From NCBI RefSeq assembly GCF_900100165.1, contig NZ_FNEO01000001.1:124001-188000 (forward strand): a DNA stretch of 64,000 bases. The letters run 5' to 3'. The DNA comes from Flavobacterium glycines. GTDB taxonomy: Bacteria; Bacteroidota; Bacteroidia; Flavobacteriales; Flavobacteriaceae. Within the stretch, counting starts at the first letter, position 1. The number at the start of each line of letters is the position of its first letter. Below the pieces are notes generated by a model. That model ran no database searches, was not told where the DNA came from, and saw only the letters and a list, made by a program, of their open reading frames with translations. The translations under genes were made by a program, and so were the position numbers. Positions 38,685 to 48,500 of this stretch are shown here, piece after piece.

Positions 38685-39683
38685 ATGGAAAACAAATTTA
38701 CCTTCAACATCAATCACGAAAGTGACATCCCAAAATACCAACAATTAATTAATTCGATAAACAATGCTATATCTGAAAACATTTTAGCTAAAGGCGAGCA
38801 ATTACCTTCCGTAAACAGCATTTGTAAAGACTACCAACTTTCAAGAGATACTGTATTTAAAGCTTATTCGTTATTAAAAGAACAAAAACTAATCGATTCT
38901 GTTCCTAATAAAGGGTATTTTGTTTTGGGAGAAACCAGAAAAGTACTTTTAGTTTTAGACACTTTCAAAGCCTACAAAGAAGTTCTCTATCACTCATTTG
39001 TAAATAACATTTCAGACAATATTATTGTTGATGTTCAATTTCACCATTACAACATTGACAACTTCAAAACAATTATAAACAATAGTGTTGGAAAATATTT
39101 CAAATACATTGTAATGACTTTTGACAATAAAGAGGTTTCCCCTTGCCTGTCGATAATTTCAAACGAAAAATTATTATTGATAGATTGGAATATACATTCA
39201 AAAACCAAAAACAATTATGTTTTTCAGGATTTTGGAAAGTCATTCTACGAGGCAATGAAAGAAGGCATAAGTCTTTTTAATAAATACAAAGAAATTAATT
39301 TCATATACCCAACATTTACCAATCACCCGAAAGAAACACTTACTTATTTTAAAAAATTCTGCACCGATTTTAATTTAAATCATAAGATAATCACTAATCC
39401 AAAAGAATTTACAATTAAAAAAAACATTGCTTACGTTAGCGTCAGTGACAGGATTTTGGGAAATTTTTTGGAACAATGCCGGGAAAAAAATTTAGAACCA
39501 GGTAAAGATGTCGGTTTCTTATCTTACAATGAAACTCCGATGAAAAAATTCATCTATAAAGGGATTTCAGTTATTACTACGGACTTTGAAGAATTAGGCA
39601 AAAAAGCCGCTGAATTCATCATTAAAGACGAACCTATGCAATATTACATCCCTACAAAATTAATACTAAGAGATTCTCTTTAA
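38685..39683 (+). CDS. GntR-family transcriptional regulator with sugar-binding-like C-terminal domain
   Basis: 332 residues. A GntR winged helix occupies about 8-80 (QLPSVNSICKDYQLSRDTVF, then LIDSVPNKGYFVLGE). The C-terminal 245 residues resemble a periplasmic-binding-protein/LacI-type sensor (TRKVLLVLDTFKAYKEVLYHSF; DVGFLSYNETPMKKFIYKGI). This architecture occurs in Bacteroidetes sugar regulators. It lies among pectin genes and 22 nt before a tandem CAGGATAG site, so it may control this region, although GntR proteins usually bind palindromes, not direct repeats. Confidence 0.88.
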   Translation: MENKFTFNINHESDIPKYQQLINSINNAISENILAKGEQLPSVNSICKDYQLSRDTVFKAYSLLKEQKLIDSVPNKGYFVLGETRKVLLVLDTFKAYKEVLYHSFVNNISDNIIVDVQFHHYNIDNFKTIINNSVGKYFKYIVMTFDNKEVSPCLSIISNEKLLLIDWNIHSKTKNNYVFQDFGKSFYEAMKEGISLFNKYKEINFIYPTFTNHPKETLTYFKKFCTDFNLNHKIITNPKEFTIKKNIAYVSVSDRILGNFLEQCREKNLEPGKDVGFLSYNETPMKKFIYKGISVITTDFEELGKKAAEFIIKDEPMQYYIPTKLILRDSL

Positions 39684-39704
39684 CTACTTAATCAATTTTT
39701 CTAT

Positions 39705-39727
39705 AAAAACAGGATAGTACAGGATTC
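39705..39727 (+). promoter_or_regulatory. Tandem-repeat operator before the CBM9-like/GH105/sulfatase genes
   Basis: An A-run followed by CAGGATAG, TA and CAGGATTC; 21 of 23 positions agree with the site at 37228-37250. TAATATTG (39747-39754, one change from TAnnTTTG) follows at exactly 19 nt, as at the uptake operon. The predicted transcript then has a leader of nearly 200 nt. Confidence 0.62.
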
Positions 39728-39891
39728 TAATATCAAATTAAAACTTTAATATTGGAGTATTAATAACATTAAAATTAATTCAACTTATTTAAATTAAGTT
39801 GTATTTTTCAAAAAACAAGAAATTTAATCCATTATTAGGATACAATTATAATTTAGTTTTTAGTTTAGTTTTAAAGTGAGTTTTTAGTTTT

Positions 39892-39920
39892 AAGCCCTAA
39901 CCTTCTGTTGGGGCTTTTTT
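39892..39920 (+). terminator. Intrinsic terminator inside the predicted leader of the CBM9-like gene
   Basis: AAGCCCTAAC (39892-39901) pairs with GTTGGGGCTT (39907-39916, one G-T pair) around a 5-nt loop, followed by Ts to 39920. It lies about 210 nt after the GntR stop codon but only 36 nt before the next start, and downstream of the predicted promoter at 39747. It is either the GntR terminator or an attenuator in the leader of the next operon. The stretch before it (39851-39891) is a TTTAG-rich imperfect repeat. Confidence 0.72.
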
Positions 39921-39955
39921 AACTTAGCACATTAAAAACCAAAAACCTTTATCCA

Positions 39956-41050
39956 ATGCTTTTCAAAATCAGATCCTTTTTCAAACATAAATTATCTTTA
40001 GTATTAATAGTATTTATTGCTTCTCAAACTAATGCGCAGGACAATAGAAGCTTTCAGGTTTTTCAATTTCCTGCCAATAAAATCCCTACGATTGACGGAA
40101 ATAGTGAAGATTGGAAAATGGTTCCTAAAAATTATGTGATAGGAATGGATCAATTGTGGGACGACAGCGGAAAACAACCCAAAGCCGATCCAAAAAATCT
40201 GGATATTAGTATAAAAGTAGGCTGGGTTAAAGGACTCAATCGTTTGTATTTTCTTTATGAAGCTTATGATGACTATTGGGATTTTTCATTGCCCGGATTA
40301 CATAATGACACCTTCGAATTGATTGTCGATGCGGACCAATCCGGCGGCCCGTTTATTGACCGTTTTCATCCCAATCCAAATCTGACAAACACAATGGAAG
40401 CTTATTTCTCCTATCACGGAGTACATGCTCAAAACTATCATATTTTTACTCCCGCTCTGGAAAAAGACTGGACTATGGTTTGGGGTAGTCAGCCTTGGAT
40501 TAAAAATCTGCCTTATGCCAATGCTTCTTATCATTATGATTTTAAACCGGGACAAGGCGGAAAATTGACGTTGGAATTCTGGATTACTCCTTTTGATTAT
40601 GCAGGAAACGATCCTTCAAGAGCAGTAGAATCCATCTTGGAAGAAAACAAAAACATTGGCCTTTGCTGGGCAATAATCGATTATGATGATGTTAATAAAA
40701 CCGAAAACAACGGCTTTTGGAATCTTTCAAAAGAACACAAAATGTATGGGAATGCTTCTTATGCTTTACCTTTCAAACTGATGCCTTTAGAAAAAGAATT
40801 CAAAAAAGACATCGACACCAAATGGTCTTTTAAAGTTGTAAATATGGTAAAAAGAGAAGTCGCTTTTATTGATGAATCTGAAGGCGAAATTACCTCCTGG
40901 AATTGGGATTTTGGTGATGGAACAACCTCAACCGAGCAAAATCCAGTTCATCAATACAAAGAAGCTGGCAAATATGTTGTAATTTTAAAAATTCAAGGAC
41001 CAAAAGGCTCCTCTCAACTTTCAAAAGTTTGGGATGTTGCCGTAAAATAA
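39956..41050 (+). CDS. Exported CBM9-like/DOMON-type carbohydrate-binding protein with PKD domain
   Basis: 364 residues. The signal peptide (about 1-27, ending NAQ) is followed by a CBM9-like beta-sandwich at about 30-275 (IPTIDGNSEDWKMVPKNY; LYFLYEAYDDYWDF; DTFELIVDADQSGG). A PKD domain follows at about 285-364 (DESEGEITSWNWDFGDGTTS, HQYKEAGKYVV). No catalytic domain is visible, so it probably binds pectic or other cell-wall glycan in the periplasm or at the surface. It is first in a group with GH105 and the sulfatase. Confidence 0.82.
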   Translation: MLFKIRSFFKHKLSLVLIVFIASQTNAQDNRSFQVFQFPANKIPTIDGNSEDWKMVPKNYVIGMDQLWDDSGKQPKADPKNLDISIKVGWVKGLNRLYFLYEAYDDYWDFSLPGLHNDTFELIVDADQSGGPFIDRFHPNPNLTNTMEAYFSYHGVHAQNYHIFTPALEKDWTMVWGSQPWIKNLPYANASYHYDFKPGQGGKLTLEFWITPFDYAGNDPSRAVESILEENKNIGLCWAIIDYDDVNKTENNGFWNLSKEHKMYGNASYALPFKLMPLEKEFKKDIDTKWSFKVVNMVKREVAFIDESEGEITSWNWDFGDGTTSTEQNPVHQYKEAGKYVVILKIQGPKGSSQLSKVWDVAVK

Positions 41051-41090
41051 AAAACATACTAACAAACCATTAATATAATACCTAACCAAA

Positions 41091-42458
41091 ATGAAAACCA
41101 ACGTATTCAAAACCGGAATTAAAATCGGAGTTGCAGCAACCATAATGGCAATCCCAACTCTTGTAAACGCTCAGCAACCTGCTAACGATGTTACCGCGCC
41201 TTTACACCTTTTACAACCCGATTACCCTACACCTTATGGAGCTAAATCAGCTCAGGACATCAAAGCAACCATAGATAAAATATATGCTTTTCTTGAAAAA
41301 ACAACTCCTGCAGGCCTGATAGACAATAAAACTAAACAGGAAGTTACTGATCTTAAAAAACTGGACGAAAACACCATTTTTGCTCCCGGAACTTTTAGAT
41401 TAACCAGCTACGAATGGGGAGTAACTTATGCCGGAATGCTTCTGGCTACCGAAGCTACCGGAGATCAAAAATATGCTGATTATACTAACAAACGTTTAAA
41501 ACTAATCGCTGATATTGCTCCTTATTACAAAAAAGAGCTTGCTAAAAACAGTAAATTTCCTTCTCCGGTACACGGCTTTTTAATGCCACACGCACTGGAT
41601 GATGGTGGTGCCGTTACCGCCTCGATGATTAAAGCACAAAGAGCCGGATCAAAAACCGATCTGAGACCATTGATTGATGATTTCATGAATTACATCAGCA
41701 CTAAAGAATTTCGCCTAACTGATGGAACTTTGGCCAGAAACAGACCTCAGCCCAACACTTTATGGTTAGATGATATGTTTATGGCAGTTCCAGCTTTGGC
41801 ACAAATGGGAAAACTAACCGGTGATGTTAAATACTATGACGACGCTGTAAAACAAGTCAAACAATTCTCTGAGCGTATGTTTAACAGCCAAAAAGGCTTG
41901 TACATGCACGGTTGGGTACAATCTATGGAAGAGCACCCACAATTTCATTGGGCTCGCGCCAATGGCTGGGCAGTAATGACTATGGTGGAATTATTAGAAG
42001 TTTTACCCAAAGACCATCCGGGATACAATATGGTTTTAAATCAATTAAGAGCACATATCAAAGGTCTGGTTGCTTATCAGGATGGTACCGGTTTTTGGCA
42101 TCAGTTGATTGACCGTAACGACACCTATTTAGAAACATCGGCAACTGCCATCTATGCTTATTCTATCACCCGTGCCATCAACAGAGGCTATATCGACAAA
42201 GCAGCTTATGCTCCTGCTGCATTATTAGCATGGAATGCCGTTGCTACAAAAGTAAACGACAAAGGAGAAGTAGAAGGTACTTGTGTAGGAACCGGAATGG
42301 GATTTGATCCTGCTTTTTACTACTACCGTCCAATAAATGTTTTTGCAGCACATGGCTATGGCCCTGTAATTTTAGCCGGTTCAGAAATCATTTTAATGCT
42401 TAAAAATAACCAATTTGAAATCAACGACAGCTCGTTACAATTAAAAGCATCTAAATAA
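41091..42458 (+). CDS. GH105 unsaturated rhamnogalacturonyl hydrolase
   Basis: 455 residues. A signal peptide (about 1-28, VNAQQ) precedes an (alpha/alpha)6 barrel. The catalytic region LARNRPQPNTLWLDDMFMAVPALAQ gives the active-site Asp in WLDD near residue 227. Further family blocks are HGWVQSMEEHPQFHWARANGWAVMTMVELLE and SATAIYAYSITRAI. It removes the unsaturated uronic acid from the ends of oligosaccharides made by pectate or rhamnogalacturonan lyases, most likely in the periplasm. It is flanked by a binding protein and a sulfatase at gaps of 40 and 22 nt. Confidence 0.9.
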   Translation: MKTNVFKTGIKIGVAATIMAIPTLVNAQQPANDVTAPLHLLQPDYPTPYGAKSAQDIKATIDKIYAFLEKTTPAGLIDNKTKQEVTDLKKLDENTIFAPGTFRLTSYEWGVTYAGMLLATEATGDQKYADYTNKRLKLIADIAPYYKKELAKNSKFPSPVHGFLMPHALDDGGAVTASMIKAQRAGSKTDLRPLIDDFMNYISTKEFRLTDGTLARNRPQPNTLWLDDMFMAVPALAQMGKLTGDVKYYDDAVKQVKQFSERMFNSQKGLYMHGWVQSMEEHPQFHWARANGWAVMTMVELLEVLPKDHPGYNMVLNQLRAHIKGLVAYQDGTGFWHQLIDRNDTYLETSATAIYAYSITRAINRGYIDKAAYAPAALLAWNAVATKVNDKGEVEGTCVGTGMGFDPAFYYYRPINVFAAHGYGPVILAGSEIILMLKNNQFEINDSSLQLKASK

Positions 42459-42480
42459 TTTTAAAAATCTTACCTCATTC

Positions 42481-43839
42481 ATGAACAGCCACTTCATCAG
42501 CAGCATAGCCGTATTATTTTTATGGGTTGCAACTTTTGGTCAATCAACTCAAAAACCTATTACACCAAATTTTGTGGTTATTGTCGCTGATGATGCTGGT
42601 TGGAATGATGTGAGCTATAATGGCTCAGAAATTCATACCCCAAATATTGATTGGCTTGCCAAAAATGGAGCCCAACTCAACCGCTTGTACGCTGCTCCTA
42701 CCTGCTCGCCATCCAGAGCCAGTTTCTTTACCGGAAGACCTTCCAGCCGCATGGGGATTGTAGCGCCTATAAGCGACAAAAGCAATTTGAGTCTTCCCAG
42801 CGATGTCACTACTTTGCCACAAGCCTTACACCAACAAAAGTACCAAACGGCTTTGTTTGGAAAATGGCATTTGGGATTAAATCCTTCCAGTGGCCCTAAA
42901 GTTTACGGATTTGATTACTCCTATGGTTTTTTACACGGACAAATAGACCAATACAGTCACGAATACAAAAACGGAGATCCAAGTTGGCACAGAAACGGTC
43001 AGTTTATTACCGAAAAAGGACACGCAACCGACCTAATTGAAAACGAAGCAATTTCTTGGCTAAAAACCAAAAGAGATCCTTCTAAAAAATTCTACATCCA
43101 ATTGAGTTACAGCGCTCCGCATTTTCCTTTGCAGGAAGAAGACAAGTGGAAAAAACCCTATTTAAAAACAATTAAAAACAATTCCAGAAGAGATTATGCC
43201 GCTGCGATGTCGCATTTAGATTATAGCATTGGACAGATATTAAAAACCTTAAAAAAACAGCATTTAGACAAAAATACTGTTGTTATTTTCATGAGCGACA
43301 ATGGCGCTATGGACAAATGGATTCCGGGTAATCAATACCAGGGAAGACATGCTGCAAACGATGTTTTAGGAAGTAATTTTCCATTGCGGGACTGGAAAAC
43401 CACTAATTACGAAGGAGCTATAAGAGTGCCTGGCATCATCTATTGGAAAAACAAAATCAACGCTTCTTTAAATAAAAACTACATCTCCGTAACCGATTTA
43501 ATGCCAACTATTTTAACATTGGCCGGAGCCAAATCTATTCCTCCAACAGTGGAAGGAAAAAACATCTGGAATTCCATTGTTTCTAACGATTCTATCCCAA
43601 ATCAGGAAATTTACATCCGAGGACATTTACAGGAAAGCATTACTGAAAAACCTTGGAAATTAATCCGAACAAGACACAAAAATTCAGCAACGGTTTTTGA
43701 ACTTTTCAATCTCGAAAAAGATCCTGAAGAAAAGCAAAACCTGATTCTGGAACATGAAACTTTAGCCAATAAACTAAAAAATAAGCTGGAGGAGCAATTC
43801 CAAAAAGATGCAAAAGAAGTAAACTTAGGCGGCGAATAA
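42481..43839 (+). CDS. Sulfatase (type I, formylglycine-dependent)
   Basis: 452 residues with an N-terminal signal peptide (about 1-20). The metal-binding start FVVIVADDAGWNDVSY is followed by the maturation motif CSPSRASFFTGR, with Cys75 the residue to be turned into formylglycine. GKWHLG and the FMSDNGAM metal site are also present. It removes a sulfate ester from a sugar. In an operon with GH105, the target is probably a sulfated pectic or algal oligosaccharide; the sugar cannot be told. Confidence 0.92.
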   Translation: MNSHFISSIAVLFLWVATFGQSTQKPITPNFVVIVADDAGWNDVSYNGSEIHTPNIDWLAKNGAQLNRLYAAPTCSPSRASFFTGRPSSRMGIVAPISDKSNLSLPSDVTTLPQALHQQKYQTALFGKWHLGLNPSSGPKVYGFDYSYGFLHGQIDQYSHEYKNGDPSWHRNGQFITEKGHATDLIENEAISWLKTKRDPSKKFYIQLSYSAPHFPLQEEDKWKKPYLKTIKNNSRRDYAAAMSHLDYSIGQILKTLKKQHLDKNTVVIFMSDNGAMDKWIPGNQYQGRHAANDVLGSNFPLRDWKTTNYEGAIRVPGIIYWKNKINASLNKNYISVTDLMPTILTLAGAKSIPPTVEGKNIWNSIVSNDSIPNQEIYIRGHLQESITEKPWKLIRTRHKNSATVFELFNLEKDPEEKQNLILEHETLANKLKNKLEEQFQKDAKEVNLGGE

Positions 43840-43887
43840 GCAAAAACAGCTATAACTTGTTCGAAAATCAAAACTAAATTATCCAAA

Positions 43888-43901
43888 ACTATCCCGTTTT
43901 T
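43888..43901 (-). promoter_or_regulatory. Half-site of the CAGGATAG operator, inverted
   Basis: On the minus strand AAAAACGGGATAGT matches the first half of the shared operator with one change. It lies 23 nt from the complete site at 43925-43947 and points the opposite way, so it may bind a second activator or be a relic. Confidence 0.35.
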
Positions 43902-43924
43902 ATCAATTTACAGAATTTCAACTT

Positions 43925-43947
43925 AAAATCAGGCAAGTACAGGATAC
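43925..43947 (+). promoter_or_regulatory. Tandem-repeat operator before the GH28 gene
   Basis: CAGGCAAG, TA and CAGGATAC: the third full copy of the tandem site, more degenerate in the first half. A weak -7-like GATTTTCG begins at 43967, exactly 19 nt downstream, and the GH28 start is at 43993. Confidence 0.55.
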
Positions 43948-43992
43948 CTTTATGATATGAAATAATGATTTTCGGAGATAAAATCAATCATA

Positions 43993-45459
43993 ATGAAACA
44001 ATCCTTAATCTTTTTTAGTGCCTTATTCTTTTTGCTTTTTTCCTGTAAAGAAACAGCTCAAATAGCAAGTCATTCGGCTAATTTTGAACCCGAGTGGATT
44101 AACAAAGTAGGTGCCAAGGAAAACGTTTTTAAATCTAAAATTTATTACGCGAACGATTTTGGAGCGATAAATGATGGCAAAACACTTTCGACTAAAAACA
44201 TTCAAAAAGCCATAGACGAATGCAGTAAAAATGGTGGTGGAACGCTTACTTTCAAACCCGGGAATTACTTAACGGGTTCCTTATTCATCAAAGAAGGCGT
44301 TCATTTTAATGTCCCAAAAGGAGTAACTATTTCAGGCAGTGAAAACATTACCGACTACCCGGAAATTGACACTCGTGTAGCGGGAATCGAAATGAAATGG
44401 CCGGCGGCTTTAATCAATGTTTTAGATCAAAAAAATGTAAGCCTTGATGGCGAAGGAACCATCGATGGTCAGGGAAAAGTGCACTGGGATTACTATTGGA
44501 ATTTACGCAAAGAATACGAAGCCAAAGACTTGCGTTGGATTGTAGATTATGATGCTAAACGCCCAAGAACCATCTTAATCACCAATTCTAAAAATGTATT
44601 TCTTAAAGATTTAAATATTCAAAGAGCGGGATTTTGGACGGTTCAGGTATTGTACTCGGAACACATTACCGTTGACGGCATCAAAATAAGAAACAACATT
44701 GGCGGACATGGTCCAAGTACCGATGGAGTGGATATCGATTCGTCAAAATGGATATTGGTTCAAAACTGCGATATTGATTGCAATGATGATAATTTCTGTC
44801 TGAAAGCAGGACGCGACTGGGACGGATTGAGAGTCAATCGCCCGACTGAATATGTTGTGGTACGCAATTGTATTGCCCGTCAAGGTGCTGGTTTGTTCAC
44901 TTTAGGCAGCGAAACTTCGGGCAGTATTCGACACGTATATGTTTCCAATATTCAAGGGTATGGTACTAAAAATGGACTAAACATAAAATCGGCTACTAAC
45001 CGAGGGGGAACAGTAGAAGATGTTTATATGGAAAATATAAAAATGGAAAGTGTAGGTACTTTTATCTCAATTTCGATGAACTGGAATCCGGCTTACAGCT
45101 ATTCCAAACTTCCTGCCGGTTACACTGAGGAAACTTTACCTCCACACTGGAAAAAAATGCTGACTAAGGTAGAACCTGAATCAAAAGGAATTCCTAATTT
45201 TAGAAATATTCATTTAAAAAATATCGATATCAAAGGAGCTAAAAAAGCCATTTCGGTAGCGGGATTAAAGGAGTCTATTGTCGAAAACATCACTCTTAAA
45301 AATGTCCATATTACAGCCGAAACTGCAGGAAATATCAATTACAGCAGCAATTGGATTTTAGACAATGTAACTATAAATGCTTTAGACCATTCGACTTTAA
45401 AAATTGAAAATTCTAAGAATGTAGATTTTTCAAATGCTGTAACCAATACTAAAAAGTAA
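43993..45459 (+). CDS. GH28 polygalacturonase-type lipoprotein
   Basis: 488 residues. The lipobox is at LLFSCKETA (about 14-22), so it is a lipoprotein. A pectin-lyase-fold beta-helix starts near 50 (YYANDFGAINDGKTLSTKNI). GH28 catalytic blocks are TDGVDID (about 249-255), CNDDNFCLKAGRDWDG (about 267-282), LGSETSG in the place of the usual GHG-containing loop, and NGLNIKSA. It hydrolyses galacturonan or rhamnogalacturonan. It is the first gene after the third tandem operator. Confidence 0.92.
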   Translation: MKQSLIFFSALFFLLFSCKETAQIASHSANFEPEWINKVGAKENVFKSKIYYANDFGAINDGKTLSTKNIQKAIDECSKNGGGTLTFKPGNYLTGSLFIKEGVHFNVPKGVTISGSENITDYPEIDTRVAGIEMKWPAALINVLDQKNVSLDGEGTIDGQGKVHWDYYWNLRKEYEAKDLRWIVDYDAKRPRTILITNSKNVFLKDLNIQRAGFWTVQVLYSEHITVDGIKIRNNIGGHGPSTDGVDIDSSKWILVQNCDIDCNDDNFCLKAGRDWDGLRVNRPTEYVVVRNCIARQGAGLFTLGSETSGSIRHVYVSNIQGYGTKNGLNIKSATNRGGTVEDVYMENIKMESVGTFISISMNWNPAYSYSKLPAGYTEETLPPHWKKMLTKVEPESKGIPNFRNIHLKNIDIKGAKKAISVAGLKESIVENITLKNVHITAETAGNINYSSNWILDNVTINALDHSTLKIENSKNVDFSNAVTNTKK

Positions 45460-45474
45460 CACGTAAAATAGAGA

Positions 45475-45550
45475 CACGAATTCACTAATTTAATTATTGA
45501 GGTTTATCTTTTATTATTTCACTAATTAAAATAAAATTCGTGAATTCGTG
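45475..45550. repeat. Imperfect inverted repeat with CACGAATTCAC arms
   Basis: CACGAATTCACTAATTT (45475-45491) is mirrored by AAATTCGTGAATTCGTG (45534-45550) with one mismatch. It fills the gap between two pectin genes and covers the GTG at 45548, which argues against that codon as a start. Confidence 0.62.
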
Positions 45551-45571
45551 GCAAAAAACAATCGTTCGATA

Positions 45572-48500
45572 ATGAAATCCAAAACCGCTATTTCCCTGCT
45601 ACTGCTTTCTTTTTCTCTATCTAATTTGACGGCTCAAAGTCAAAATTTATGGCATGGAGAAAAACGAAAAATCCATTATACACCCGAAGGCAAAAGTTTT
45701 GTTTTACAAAACGGAACCCGAAAATTCAACCGTGCCTTATATGGAAGCAACACCGCTTTCAGGGTTGAAGCCGGCGATTTACCTGAATTTGCTATGTACA
45801 TGCCGGGAATGGGTGGGAATTTAAAACTAGGCTTAGCCAACGGAAAAAACAGCAAATGGATTACCGAAGCCGATAAAATAAATACCAAATACACTCCCGG
45901 AACGGTTGAATATGCAATAAAAGATGCTTTACTTGCCAATGCGACTTTAACCATTCAAATTGTTGCTCTGGCGGATAGTGATGGTTTTATCCTAAAAGTC
46001 ATTGGAAATAACATTCCAAAAAACACTTCGCTAATTTGGGCTTATGGTGGTGCCAGCGGTAAAAAATTCTCCCGAAACGGCGATATTGGCGGAGACCCGG
46101 AATCGGTGTTTTATTTACAACCGGAATATTGCATCAACAATCAATACCAGATTAACAAAAACAGCTTTAGTGTTTTCTATGGTTCTGCGAGCAGTAAAAA
46201 AGCAACTGAAAACAATCAGTTAATCAACGCTGTTTTTCCGGATTCGAAAGTACATTTGGCTAGTGCCAATTTCCTAAAAACACCTTTAGAAAATTATAAT
46301 TCGAAAGCAGATTCGGTTCCAATGATTGTTGGACAACTGAACCAATTTTCGAAAGAAGGAAATTATTGGTTGTTCGAAAACACTGCTAAAATTGAAAATA
46401 CCAGCGAACAAGCAGTAGCTGAAAAATTCAAAAAAGCACTCGCTCAAAGCGAAATTTTAGCAAACCGCATAAAAATAAACACACCCGATCCTTACATCAA
46501 CACTTTGGGTGGTGCATTAGCGATGGCTGCCGATGCCATCTGGGAAAATCCGGCTTATTTGCATGGAGCTGTAGCCTGGCGTATGTACTTAAACGCCTGG
46601 CGCGGCGCTTATGTTGCCGATCCGTTGGGCTGGCATGACAGAGCCAAAACACATTTTGAAAGTTATGGAAACTCACAGGTAATCGAACCTGAATCTGGTC
46701 CTATCGTTCCTGATACTACCAGAAATTATGCGCGCCAACTGGAAAAAATGGGTACTTCGATGTTCAGCAGTGGTTATATAAGCCGTAATCCTAACAACAA
46801 CAAAGTAGCACATCATTATGACATGAATTTGGTTTTTATAGACCAGTTAATCCGTCATTTTAAATGGACGGGAGATGTTGATTTTCTGAAAAAAATATGG
46901 CCGGTTATCAAAAGGCATCTGGCCTGGGAAAAAAGAAATTACGATGTAGACGGCGACGGACTCTATGATGCCTATGCTGCCATATGGGCCAGTGATGCCC
47001 TTCAATACAGCGGTGGCGGTGTGACTCATACATCGGCTTATAATTATTATGCCAATAAAATGGCGGCGGAATTAGCCCAAATTGTAGGCGAAGACAGCAC
47101 TCCTTACACCAAAGAAACCGCTCACATTCATCAGGCAATTCAGGAAAAATTATGGAAAAACAACAAAGGCACTTTTGCAGAATATAAAGACCTTTTGGGC
47201 AACAAACTCACCCATGACACTCCTGCAATCTGGACTATTTATCACGCGTTAGACAGCGAAATTGCGAATCCGTTTCAAGCTTACCAAGCCCTGCGCTATG
47301 TAGATACTGAAATTCCTCATATCCCGGTTGCTGCCGAAGGTTTAGACAAAAACAATCTGGAACTGATATCCACAACCAACTGGCAGCCTTACACCTGGTC
47401 ACTAAACAATGTAGCTCTGGCGGAAATTTTGCACACATCCTTAGCGTACTGGCAGGGAGGACAATCGGAAAAAGCATATAAACTTTGGAAAAGTGGCTTA
47501 ATCGAAAGCATGTATCTGGGGGCTTCGCCGGGTGGATTTGAACAATTATTGTTTCAGGATGCGATTCGTGGCGAATTGTATCGCGACTTTGCCGACCCGG
47601 TGGGAATGGCTGGAAGAACTTTAGTAGAAGGGCTTTTCGGAGTTCAACCTGATGCACTTAAAAATACTTTAACTATTCAGCCCGGATTGCCTAAATCATG
47701 GAATCATGCTTCGCTTGAAATTCCTGATGTTTCTTTTGCTTTTGAAAGAACAAAGAACACCGACATTTACCAAATCACACCTCATTTTGCAACAAAAATG
47801 AATCTGCAATTATTGGTCAATGCCACTCACGAAAACATCAGTAAAATTATCGTTAACGGAAAAGAAGTTCAATATAAAATAATTGAGGCGAATATTGGAA
47901 GTCCAAAAATCAGTATCGAAAGTCCTTATGCCAATTCGTATAAGGTTGAAATCGTTTGGAGCAATGAACTTTTAGAACAGCCAACTGCGGTTTCCTCCAT
48001 TTGCGAAGGCGAAAACATCAAAATCACAACTAATAAAGCTACAATTTTAGAAATAAAAGATACCCAAAACGCATTGGTAAACGCTGTTGTAAGCAATAAC
48101 GAAATCAATTCTGTGGCGAATGGTATTGGCAACAAATCTTTCTTTGTAAAACTGAAACAAAAAGAAATGATTTGGTGGCAGGCGATTGACCTTAAAATCA
48201 CTCCAAAATTAGAAATTGTTTCCAATTCAATAAAAGGAGAAAATGCGGTTGTGACAATCAAAAACAACTTGTCAAAAACGGTAAATGGATTAATTATTTC
48301 GAATCAAAAAGCAAACAGCACAAAAATTAGTTTAAAAGCCAATTCAGAAAACAATATTGAAATTCCTTTAGACCAACTGGTTTCGGGAACAAATGCCGTT
48401 GAAATAACTGCTGAAGATGGTTCCAAAACAAAATTAAATTTCACTAACTGGGACATTCAAGCCAATTCAAAAACAAACTGGGAGACTGTAAAACTGGACG

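Noticed and set aside
45548..45571. GTG start for the DUF4450 protein
   Set aside because: The GTG lies inside an intergenic inverted repeat and would put eight extra residues before the signal peptide; the ATG at 45572 is better.
47235..47657. 140-residue frame on the minus strand
   Set aside because: It lies wholly inside the DUF4450 gene on the opposite strand, has no recognisable domain and reads as a shadow of that gene.
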